Source: Candidatus Epulonipiscium fishelsonii
GTDB lineage: Bacteria > Bacillota > Clostridia > Lachnospirales > Cellulosilyticaceae
Assembly: GCA_001983455.1 (NCBI GenBank)
Contig: LJDB01000052.1
Location: forward strand, 1 to 64,000
Direction: 5' to 3'
DNA length: 64,000 bases
In this document: positions 55,392 through 62,948 of the stretch, in pieces
Layout: each line of letters begins with the position of its first letter
How positions within the stretch are numbered: the first letter of the stretch is position 1
Translations under genes and position numbers: made by a program
The notes under the pieces: generated by a model
What the model was told of the DNA's origin: nothing
Seen by the model: only the letters and a program-made list of their open reading frames with translations
Database searches by the model: none

Positions 55392-56609
55392 TTATATTCC
55401 TCCAACCTTAAAGAAAAATTCTTCTACAGCTATAGCAAGTGCACCAATATAATGAGTTCGATCCATTAATTTACTTTCAATTATTAAATCGTCATCATAT
55501 GTTATATCTATCAATTTAAATTCTTTTTTAAATCTGTTTAAAATTTTTTTATTTTCAAAAAATTTCCCATAAACGATTATTTTTTGTGGAGCAACAATAG
55601 TGGCTGCATTTACTGTGACTTGTGCTAATTTAATAATAGCTTTATCTATTATTTCTAAGACATAAAAATCCATATTGTTTTTATATGTAACTAAATAATT
55701 TTCAAGGAACAAAGCAATGTTTTCTTTTTGACCATTTGTTAGTTCATATAAAATAGGTGTAGTTTGTTTTGAATATATTAATCGGATACTATTTACAACT
55801 GCATCGAACGAAACTTTTGTTTCTAAACAACCAGTTTTACCACATTTACATCTTTGGCCATCAAAGTCTACAATATAATGTCCAATCTCAGCTGCTTTTC
55901 CATGATTTCCTTCATATACAGTACCATCTATTACCAGTGCTGAGCCTACACCAGGATACCATTTCAAAAACAATAAATCATTATATTGTCTTCCTATCCC
56001 ATAAATTATTTCTGCTTGAGCAAATGCACGCATGTTGTTTTGTACTACTACTGGAAATTTTAACTCCTTTTCTAACAGACTTTTTATGTTTACTTCACTG
56101 TCCCAAATTTCATAGGCATGCTTGCTTAAGCCTTTTTGATTGTCTACCAATCCTCTTATGCTTACTCCAACTCCAATAACTTTTTCAATGTTGTTAATGG
56201 ATAATAGCTTATTACAAATATCCGAAATTTGTAATATAAATTTAGTTGCTTCAATCTTATTATTAGTCTTAATTTTATTTAGAGATATAACTTGGCCTTG
56301 CAAATCTGCCAAACATATAGTAGTTGTAAATTTCTCTATATTTATACATAGTGCATATCTATTTTTATAGTTTATATCAATGAAGACTTTTTTTCGTCCT
56401 ACTTTTTTTTGTTCTTTACTCTCTCCAATTTCTATAATAAGCCCTTCGTCAATCATTTCTGTACATAATTGAGTTACAGATGCAGAAGTTAGAGATATAG
56501 TTTGAGCAATATCCTTACGAGACATCGCTTCATGATTATTTAGCAATTTTAATATAATCTGTCTATTCTTAAGTTTCAAACGTTCCAAATTACCGCCTAA
56601 ATCTTTCAT
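55392..56609 (-). CDS. ROK family transcriptional repressor of the sulfoquinovose locus
   Basis: This 405-residue XylR/NagC-type regulator has an N-terminal winged helix (NRQIILKLLNNHEAMSRKDIAQTISLTSASVTQLCTEM, about 15-52), a ROK sugar-kinase-like domain (VGVSIRGLVDNQKG, VVVQNNMRAFAQAE) and the zinc motif GHYIVDFDGQRCKCGKTGCLE. ATG 56609 follows GGAG by 10 bases; a longer upstream frame crosses an IS-like remnant. It is the last gene of the sulfoglycolysis set, 280 bases after the isomerase. It probably binds the palindromes at 62.61-62.64 kb. The inducer would be sulfoquinovose or a pathway sulfosugar (inference). Confidence 0.86.
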   Translation of the reverse strand: MKDLGGNLERLKLKNRQIILKLLNNHEAMSRKDIAQTISLTSASVTQLCTEMIDEGLIIEIGESKEQKKVGRKKVFIDINYKNRYALCINIEKFTTTICLADLQGQVISLNKIKTNNKIEATKFILQISDICNKLLSINNIEKVIGVGVSIRGLVDNQKGLSKHAYEIWDSEVNIKSLLEKELKFPVVVQNNMRAFAQAEIIYGIGRQYNDLLFLKWYPGVGSALVIDGTVYEGNHGKAAEIGHYIVDFDGQRCKCGKTGCLETKVSFDAVVNSIRLIYSKQTTPILYELTNGQKENIALFLENYLVTYKNNMDFYVLEIIDKAIIKLAQVTVNAATIVAPQKIIVYGKFFENKKILNRFKKEFKLIDITYDDDLIIESKLMDRTHYIGALAIAVEEFFFKVGGI

Positions 56610-56629
56610 CAAACACCGACTCCTTTTTA

Positions 56630-56666
56630 AGTAGACCACCTCTATAAGGTAGCAAGATAAATTGCT
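56630..56666 (-). mobile_element. degenerate IS605-type end upstream of the ROK gene
   Basis: On the minus strand GCAATTTATC, then an ACCTTATAGAGGT hairpin, then GGTCTACTT resembles the right ends at 29790 and 16311 (GCAATTCATC with ACCTATAGAGGT). It lacks a clean TTCTTGC end. No coding remnant is beside it. Confidence 0.45.
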
Positions 56667-56845
56667 AAAAACTATAAACCAGCTATTATGCACTCCTGAA
56701 ATATAGCTATTTTATTTGAATAAAATCTCTAGCAAATTAATAGAAGTGAGATTTATCAGTAAAGAATAAGATAAAAAATTATAAACTAGCTATGTAATAA
56801 TAAGTGTTAATATATTGATGGTAGGTACTGTTTTTATGGATATTA

Positions 56846-56880
56846 GATTATGCATGAACAAATGTTATTCATACATAATC
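56846..56880 (-). other. stem-loop between isomerase and ROK genes
   Basis: GATTATGTATGAA / TTCATGCATAATC pairs fully on minus-strand RNA if one U-G wobble is allowed; plus-strand RNA would have a C-A mismatch. It begins 12 bases past the isomerase stop. The T run is on the plus side, so on minus RNA it is more likely a 3' stabiliser or weak terminator. The rest of the 56.61-56.89 kb gap is AT-rich leader. Confidence 0.5.
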
Positions 56881-56891
56881 TTTTTTTATTA

Positions 56892-58226
56892 TTAATATTT
56901 AACAACTTCCATATTTAACATATCTGCTAAAATTTCTAATTCTTGAGCAATGTCACCATAAGCAACTGCAAAGTGTGGTTCCCAACCATCTTTCACACTT
57001 TTTGAGATAATTTCTTTAGATTTTCCATCAGGTTGAAATACAATTGAAGTTCCTTGGAATTGTTTAGGTTTATCTAATATTTTTCCACTACAAATAAAAA
57101 ATCTAAACTCACCATATTGATCTTTACCAATTCTAAAAACTGTAGCTTTATCAGATGGTTTACAACCAAAATCCATAACTGGACCAATTTTTCTGTTTGG
57201 ATGTATTCCGATAGTCGCTTTATCACCATTTGAAAGTGAACAAGGAGCCATTCCACAGTGCCAATAAGTTATAGTGTTTTCACCTTCATCAAGTGAAACA
57301 GGGTCTCCAAAGAATGATGCAACCCCTGTAAATTTAGAAGCAACATACATAGAGATTGCTCCAAATGTATCAGACTCACAACTTGCTGCTACTCCAAGGT
57401 CATTTAGCATTGATAATACACTACAAACTGGTGTTCCATAAGAAACAAAAAAGTCTGGCCAACATCTTGAAGCTATAACATGGATATTATTCTCTTTTAC
57501 ATAATCTTTATATGCTTTTAATAGTCTAGTAAAATCTTCCATATTCTTTTTGTCAATGCCTTCATGATTGCAACAAGCAGCTGAAAATGAATCTAAATGT
57601 TCTTCACATTCCTCTAAAGTATACGCTTTTGCTCTATCAATTAGTTCACGAGATTCAATAGACTCTAAATTTGCACCAAACTGTTTTGCAATCTCAACAT
57701 CTAATGCACGGCCAAATCCAAATCCTTGAGGAGTGTGTCCAATTGCTGCTATTTTAGTTTTTGTTAGTTCATATTTTACTTTTGCAACTCTAATTGTTGC
57801 ATTAATTTTATTTTTTACTTCTTCCTCTTGAGGAGAACCAAAAATATATTCAAAATTGCCATCTCTAAAGTTTAATAATGCATTTCCTGCAGAGTAAGCT
57901 CCAGTAAGAGAATTTAATCTTAATCTTCCTCCGTCAATAACTGGCTCTCTTAATGTCCATAACAACACAGGGCAATCAAACTTTTTAAGTACCTCTGTAA
58001 TATATGCAGCATGTGCAAAAGTTGTATTTTGCACTATAACTAATTTTGGTGCAATAGTTTTTAAGAAGCTGTCTAATTTATCTATACTTAGTAATATCTC
58101 ATCAGGAAAAACACAAGCGTCTGTTAATGATTTAATTAGCTCAATAGATTTATCAAATTCTATTTGAGCACTTTCTAAATGAAAAGTAGGCAATCCCACT
58201 GGTATATATGCTATTTCAAACTTCAT
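56892..58226 (-). CDS. sftI: predicted sulfoquinovose isomerase (L-fucose isomerase-like)
   Basis: This 444-residue protein is of the L-fucose/L-arabinose isomerase fold, predicted to turn sulfoquinovose into 6-deoxy-6-sulfofructose. Family-like features are CESDTFGAISMY (metal-ligand glutamate region), TYWHCGMAPCSL (late histidine) and VIASRCWPDFFVSYG. The assignment to sulfoquinovose rests on context: sulfoquinovosidase, transaldolase and SLA-reductase genes in one operon, as described for Firmicutes using the sulfo-TAL pathway. GGAGA precedes the ATG. Alone it would only be called a sugar isomerase. Confidence 0.8.
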   Translation of the reverse strand: MKFEIAYIPVGLPTFHLESAQIEFDKSIELIKSLTDACVFPDEILLSIDKLDSFLKTIAPKLVIVQNTTFAHAAYITEVLKKFDCPVLLWTLREPVIDGGRLRLNSLTGAYSAGNALLNFRDGNFEYIFGSPQEEEVKNKINATIRVAKVKYELTKTKIAAIGHTPQGFGFGRALDVEIAKQFGANLESIESRELIDRAKAYTLEECEEHLDSFSAACCNHEGIDKKNMEDFTRLLKAYKDYVKENNIHVIASRCWPDFFVSYGTPVCSVLSMLNDLGVAASCESDTFGAISMYVASKFTGVASFFGDPVSLDEGENTITYWHCGMAPCSLSNGDKATIGIHPNRKIGPVMDFGCKPSDKATVFRIGKDQYGEFRFFICSGKILDKPKQFQGTSIVFQPDGKSKEIISKSVKDGWEPHFAVAYGDIAQELEILADMLNMEVVKY

Positions 58227-58261
58227 AACGTAATCGTCTCCTAAAATTAATATTTGTTTAA

Positions 58262-58285
58262 ATGCATAGAGTTTCCTCTACGCAT
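58262..58285 (-). other. intercistronic hairpin between sulfoquinovosidase and isomerase
   Basis: On minus RNA AUGCGUAGAG / CUCUAUGCAU pairs with one G-U wobble around GAAA, a GNRA tetraloop. It includes the sulfoquinovosidase stop codon. It may tune expression of the downstream isomerase. Confidence 0.55.
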
Positions 58286-60281
58286 GTTTTTCTTTTATAT
58301 TTTCAAAAATTGATTGATATTTTGAACCTTTTTTATAGAATACAGGTGGATAACCTAACGGAGCATCAACTTCATGTGTTCCTTTAGTGTATTCTTTCCC
58401 ACTCCATAAATGAACCCAAATATCATCTGGAAGATAAACTTCCCATTTAGTTTTTTCACTTTCATGCACTGGAGCTACAAGCACATCTGGTCCAAATAAA
58501 TATTGGTATTGTCTTTCATATGCTTCATTATCGTCAGCATAGTGTATAAACATTGGACGTTGTACAGGTATTCCTTTTTGAGCATTTTCTTTTACTATAT
58601 CTTTAATATAGTCTTTCATCATTACATAAACATCTACAAGTCTTGCAAGTTTGTTCATGCAATCTCCATCTTGATAATATTGGAAGTTTGTATCTGGTCT
58701 ATTTCCTTCATGAGTTCGCATTACTGGAGTGAAAGCTGACATCTCTGCCCATCTTAAAAATAATTCCTTTGTTCTAGTGTTATCAAACAATGAAGTATAT
58801 CCACCGATATCACTATGAGAAAGGCCACATCCAGTCATTCCTGCTGATAAAGCACCAACAATTGTTGACGCAAGTCCGTCATGCAAACTAAAGTCAACAC
58901 TTTGGTCACCCGCCCAAAGTAGAGGACAGTATTTTTGTGAGCCCGCTCCACCTGCTCGCATAAAGTAAACGATTTCACCAAGCTTGCCGTCTTCTTTAAC
59001 CGCATCATAATTACATTTTGCCCACAAAACAGGCCAATTGTTATGCTCAATCATTGCACTACGACCACTATAAAGTTTAATATCGTCTGTTGGCAAATAT
59101 TCACCAAAGTCAGCCATCCAACCATCCATGCCAATATCAATGGAATGTTTTTTTATAACTTCATTTTTAAACCAATCATAAGCTTTTGGATTTGTAAGGT
59201 CTACTACTCCACAATCAAATTCACCAAAATCTACCAAGTAATCAGAACCATCATGTTTTGTAGCAAAATATCCGTGTTCTTTTCCTTCTTTATAAAGTTC
59301 TCCGTCATTTACAAGATAAGGATTTACATAACCTAAAAATTTAATTCCTCTTTGATGTAATTCATCAATTTTAGCTGGTAACTCTGGATACATTTCTTTA
59401 TGAAATACCCAATCCCATTGAAGACGTTTTCCAAAAGAAGTTACACGCTTTCCACACCAATCTTGAGACCAAACACCTGAAACTTTGATGCCTTTTTCTA
59501 GTGTTTCATCAAGAAGTCTAAAAGTTCTTTCATTTCCACCTTGAAGCCCTAGAATTAAACCATTATATATCCAATCTGGTAGTTCTGGTTGTCTACCAAA
59601 ATAATCTGTAAGTTTTTCTAGTATATCAAAATAACTATTTCCACCTTCAATAATAATTTGAGAAGGAACTTCCCAAACTTCAATTTCAGCAAAATTATCT
59701 TTTTTAAAGTTAAACTCAGAATAAGCAGTAGAATTCAAGTGCAGAAAATATAAGTTTGAAGATATATAAGTGGGTTGTGGGAAGTTTGAATTATAATAAT
59801 CTCCACCAGCTTTGTTTTCAACATCTGAACGCCAAGTTATATAAGTTGTTTTATCTCTACCAACTCCTGGCTCAGATGTAAAGATTGGAAAATTTCTTCC
59901 TTTTAAGTTTAGGTAAGACATTTGTTCACCTAATCCAAAAAATCTTTCTTCCTTATTAGAGTTCACTCTTATAAAGAACCTATTTAAAGCATTATTAATT
60001 TGTTTAATGTCTAGTGTTGCTTTATCTTCATTTATACTAACTTTAATTTCAACTTGATTATCAAAGTTTAAGTTAACAACGCTATTGCTTTGTTCAATAA
60101 CCGTTAAATCCAATTTCACTCTTTCAATAAGGTAATCTTCAATGTCAAAATTACCTCTATACATTTCAACGTTTTCTTCTCCAACACCTACAAATACTAG
60201 AGGATTATTTTCATTGTGTTGCAATATTATATGTCCATTATGGGATAAACTAAATTCATGACTATTAATTGTTAGCTCCAT
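58278..60281 (-). CDS. yihQ: GH31 sulfoquinovosidase (YihQ orthologue)
   Basis: This 667-residue retaining alpha-glycosidase frees sulfoquinovose from sulfolipid headgroups (sulfoquinovosyl glycerol and relatives). The catalytic barrel has VWSQDWCGKRVTSFGKRLQWDW, the nucleophile D391 in MADFGEYLPTD and the acid/base D459 in WAGDQ. R286, W289 (RLQW) and Y495 (SDIGGYTSLF) correspond to E. coli YihQ R301, W304 and Y508, which bind the sulfonate (numbers recalled). These set it apart from ordinary alpha-glucosidases. There is no signal peptide, so it works inside the cell. It lies 14 bases after the DUF4867-like gene. Confidence 0.92.
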   Translation of the reverse strand: MELTINSHEFSLSHNGHIILQHNENNPLVFVGVGEENVEMYRGNFDIEDYLIERVKLDLTVIEQSNSVVNLNFDNQVEIKVSINEDKATLDIKQINNALNRFFIRVNSNKEERFFGLGEQMSYLNLKGRNFPIFTSEPGVGRDKTTYITWRSDVENKAGGDYYNSNFPQPTYISSNLYFLHLNSTAYSEFNFKKDNFAEIEVWEVPSQIIIEGGNSYFDILEKLTDYFGRQPELPDWIYNGLILGLQGGNERTFRLLDETLEKGIKVSGVWSQDWCGKRVTSFGKRLQWDWVFHKEMYPELPAKIDELHQRGIKFLGYVNPYLVNDGELYKEGKEHGYFATKHDGSDYLVDFGEFDCGVVDLTNPKAYDWFKNEVIKKHSIDIGMDGWMADFGEYLPTDDIKLYSGRSAMIEHNNWPVLWAKCNYDAVKEDGKLGEIVYFMRAGGAGSQKYCPLLWAGDQSVDFSLHDGLASTIVGALSAGMTGCGLSHSDIGGYTSLFDNTRTKELFLRWAEMSAFTPVMRTHEGNRPDTNFQYYQDGDCMNKLARLVDVYVMMKDYIKDIVKENAQKGIPVQRPMFIHYADDNEAYERQYQYLFGPDVLVAPVHESEKTKWEVYLPDDIWVHLWSGKEYTKGTHEVDAPLGYPPVFYKKGSKYQSIFENIKEKHA

Positions 60282-60295
60282 TTATATACCACCTA

Positions 60296-60961
60296 TTAAT
60301 ATTTAAGTTCTTTATTTTCTCCAACTAATCCAATAAATGCTCCTGCTTTTACTAAAGGTTCTCTATCCTTGTGTGCAATCACCCATTTATTTTGGAATAG
60401 AAGAATTTTATCTTCCGTAGATATTATTTCATCTTTTTTAAATTCTGTATTATTTGTACCTCTTGGCAATATAACAATTGCTTTAAATCCATCATCAGAT
60501 ACTTTGCAAGGAGACAAGTGAAGAGTTGTTTGATATAATTCTATTGCAGTACCTTTTGGCACAAAGAATACCTCTGCATCTTCCACTTTATAGGTGTTAT
60601 CTTCCATATCCCATGTATGCCCCAACACTAGTAACATATCTGTTATTGCTATATTAATTTCGCTTCCTTTATGATACTCAAACCCATTGTATGTGCTATT
60701 TTTGCCGTTACAATATCCAATTTCAATATCCATTCCACCATAAAAAGTATTTTTTAAGGTGTTGCAGATTGGAAGCTTTTCCATATCTGCACATGAAGCG
60801 ACATAAATGTTATTTTGAAGAGGTATTTCAGTTGTTTTCATATATTCAATTAAAGAAGAAAAATCATATCCACTTAAAACTTTACCATATGTTTTAAATG
60901 CTTGCTTGTCATTTACATCTTTAATTTCTATCCCATTCAGTTCGCTTAACCTTTTTATCAT
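60296..60961 (-). CDS. DUF4867-like protein of the sulfoquinovose operon
   Basis: This 221-residue cytoplasmic protein looks cupin-like in its middle: GFEYHKGSEINIAITDMLLVLG, then DAEVFFVPKGTAIELYQTTLHLSPC, with H and E residues that could bind metal. I believe it belongs to DUF4867, a family of gut Firmicutes proteins (from memory). Start and upstream stop overlap as TAATG, so it is coupled to the SLA reductase. Possible roles are a sugar epimerase or isomerase, or a mutarotase, for sulfosugars. No activity can be read from sequence. Confidence 0.6.
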   Translation of the reverse strand: MIKRLSELNGIEIKDVNDKQAFKTYGKVLSGYDFSSLIEYMKTTEIPLQNNIYVASCADMEKLPICNTLKNTFYGGMDIEIGYCNGKNSTYNGFEYHKGSEINIAITDMLLVLGHTWDMEDNTYKVEDAEVFFVPKGTAIELYQTTLHLSPCKVSDDGFKAIVILPRGTNNTEFKKDEIISTEDKILLFQNKWVIAHKDREPLVKAGAFIGLVGENKELKY

Positions 60962-61818
60962 TACGCACCTCTAACAGTTTTTATTGTTGCACAGAAATCT
61001 TCTTTATCATATCCTAGTTCTAGTGATTTATGGTAAACTTCTTGAGCAACTGCTTCACCAGGCATATTAACACCACATTCTTTTGCAAGGTTGATACATA
61101 TGTCAACATCTTTTGCCATATTTTCAACTGAAAATGCTGTTGCAAAGTTATTTTCAGCGATTGATTTAGATTTACCGTCTAGGTAGAAGTTTTGTCCTCC
61201 ACCGTAAGAAATCGCTTTTGTATAATCTTCAACTGATATACCATTTTTTGTAGCCAAAGTTAAAGTTTCATTTACGCCATTTTGTATTTGAGAAACAAGA
61301 GCGTTATGAGCAATTTTCATAACTAGACCTTTTCCATTTTCACCCATATAAATTATGTTGCTACCCATATAAAGTAAGATATCTTTCATTTTATCATATA
61401 CTTCTTTACTTCCTCCAACATAAATTCCTAGTGTAGCTGAAATTGCCGCTGGTTTTGATTTAACTACTGGTGCATCAATAAATTCTGCTCCTGTTTGTTT
61501 AACAAATTTTGAAATTTCTACTGACGCAGATGGATCGATTGTGCTCATGTCAATACAAGTTTTTGTACTATTTAAAGCTGGAGTAATACTTGTATAAACT
61601 TGCTTTGAATGTTCTGATTTTGGAACCATAGAAATAATAACATCACTTTTTTCAGCTAACTCTAAAGCAGATGCACAAGGAATTGCTCCTTTAGATTGTA
61701 GTAGGTCAACTTTTTCTTTAACAAAATCAAAAACATATACTTCGTCATTATGTTTCTTTACTATATTTTCACTCATTGATTCGCCCATAATCCCTAGGCC
61801 AATAAATCCAATTTTCAT
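60961..61818 (-). CDS. predicted sulfolactaldehyde reductase (YihU-like)
   Basis: This 285-residue NAD(P)-dependent beta-hydroxyacid dehydrogenase has the cofactor motif GFIGLGIMGESM (4-15), the family loop IDAPVVKSKPAAISATL and the catalytic lysine K168 with N172 in GKGLVMKIAHNALVS. It is predicted to reduce 3-sulfolactaldehyde to 2,3-dihydroxypropane-1-sulfonate, regenerating NAD+ in an anaerobe. Evidence for the substrate is the operon. Generic relatives act on tartronate semialdehyde or 3-hydroxyisobutyrate. TAAAGGAG precedes the ATG. Confidence 0.82.
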   Translation of the reverse strand: MKIGFIGLGIMGESMSENIVKKHNDEVYVFDFVKEKVDLLQSKGAIPCASALELAEKSDVIISMVPKSEHSKQVYTSITPALNSTKTCIDMSTIDPSASVEISKFVKQTGAEFIDAPVVKSKPAAISATLGIYVGGSKEVYDKMKDILLYMGSNIIYMGENGKGLVMKIAHNALVSQIQNGVNETLTLATKNGISVEDYTKAISYGGGQNFYLDGKSKSIAENNFATAFSVENMAKDVDICINLAKECGVNMPGEAVAQEVYHKSLELGYDKEDFCATIKTVRGA

Positions 61819-61849
61819 GATAAATTAACTCCTTTAATTTACTATAAGT

Positions 61850-61871
61850 AGGCGAACTCACATGTTCGCCT
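61850..61871 (-). other. intercistronic hairpin after the sulfo-transaldolase gene
   Basis: AGGCGAAC / GTTCGCCT, 8 pairs, 6-base loop, lies between the first and second genes of the operon without a T run. It resembles the GGCGAA hairpins at 9.5, 30.9 and 50.2 kb. It may stabilise the upstream transaldolase message. Confidence 0.55.
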
Positions 61872-61901
61872 CCGATAATCATCTTTAATATTTGCCTTAC
61901 T

Positions 61902-62582
61902 TTACTCTGTTATAGTGTTATCCCATGCATTTGTAAAAATTCCTAAACCTTTGTTAGTAAATGGATGTTCAATAGAGTCTTTATACACTGCTAAACCAGC
62001 TGTAACAATATGTGCTCCTGAAACAAAACAGTCAACCATTTGTTTTGGTGTACGAACTGCTGCACAAATGATTTCTGTTTTAAAGTTAAAGTTATTATAC
62101 ATTTGAACAATATTACGGATATATTCTTTACAATCTTCTCCGTTTGATTCTTTCCATCCAATAAAAGGAGATACAAATAAAGCATTATTTTTTGCTGGCA
62201 AAATAGCTTGCGCTGCTGAAAAAACTAAAGTAACATTTGTTCTTATACCTTCTTTTTCAAGTTTTCTTGCTGCTGCAACTCCTGATGGTGTTGATGGAAT
62301 TTTAATTACGAAGTTTTTGCTAATAGCAGCAATTTTTCTTGCTTCAGCAATCATTTCATTAGTATCATTAAGATGTGGATTTATTTCAACTGAAATTGGA
62401 AATTTATCAAGACCTTCAAGTCCTTCTGATTTAGCCCAATCAGAAATTTCTTTAATAACTTTTAAAAATGGTTTTCCGCTGTTTTTAATATGGTTTGGAT
62501 TTGTTGTAATACCATCAATACCAAACGTATTATAAGCTTCTTTAATTTCTTCAATTATTGCACTGTCTAAAAAATATTTCAT
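61902..62582 (-). CDS. sftT: predicted 6-deoxy-6-sulfofructose transaldolase
   Basis: This 226-residue short transaldolase of the FSA/TalC fold has a Schiff-base lysine (K94 in FVIKIPSTPSG), DGITTNPNHI near the N-terminus and CAAVRTPKQMVDCFVSGAHIVTAG later. In the sulfo-TAL pathway this enzyme moves the dihydroxyacetone part of sulfofructose to glyceraldehyde 3-phosphate, giving fructose 6-phosphate and sulfolactaldehyde. ATG 62582 is preferred over a TTG six bases earlier because AAGGAG is then 9 bases away. It is the first gene of the operon. Confidence 0.84.
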   Translation of the reverse strand: MKYFLDSAIIEEIKEAYNTFGIDGITTNPNHIKNSGKPFLKVIKEISDWAKSEGLEGLDKFPISVEINPHLNDTNEMIAEARKIAAISKNFVIKIPSTPSGVAAARKLEKEGIRTNVTLVFSAAQAILPAKNNALFVSPFIGWKESNGEDCKEYIRNIVQMYNNFNFKTEIICAAVRTPKQMVDCFVSGAHIVTAGLAVYKDSIEHPFTNKGLGIFTNAWDNTITE

Positions 62583-62609
62583 TTTCAAAATCTCCTTTTT
62601 ATATTGTTA

Positions 62610-62643
62610 ATTAACTGAGTTAATCAATTAATTTTAAATTAAT
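62610..62643. promoter_or_regulatory. two tandem palindromes, candidate ROK operators
   Basis: ATTAACTGAGTTAAT (62610-62624, perfect 7-base arms around G) and ATTAATTTTAAATTAAT (62627-62643, perfect 8-base arms) lie two bases apart, with centres 18 bases apart. They cover the predicted transcription start and early leader of the sulfoquinovose operon. XylR/ROK operators are AT-rich dyads of this kind. Confidence 0.55.
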
Positions 62644-62670
62644 AGTATCACACTTAATAGAGCTGTTCAA
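62642..62670 (-). promoter_or_regulatory. promoter of the sulfoquinovose operon
   Basis: Minus strand TTGAAC, exactly 17 bases, TACTAT. The predicted start is near 62635, inside the palindromes, and about 50 bases before the transaldolase ATG. The remaining sequence up to 62948 is AT-rich, with no frame of note, and should hold the promoter of the divergent binding-protein gene. Confidence 0.65.
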
Positions 62671-62948
62671 GTTTATTTTGTATTTGAAAACCAAGTTTTA
62701 TTATTTTAGATAATTTTAGGAAATTTTTTTGGTATATTTATACAATCATTTCAGGTTGTTTTACATATTTATATTTTTAGATATATATTTTTTTTCCTTC
62801 ACACAGACTTAATAGTACAAGCATAATTTATAGCTTAGCTACTTATAATTTATGCAAATACAATAAATAGAGTTATAAGAATAATATAAAATGAATAAAT
62901 ATATATTAGATACAATATTGAAAATAGCATATTTAGGGGGATATAATA

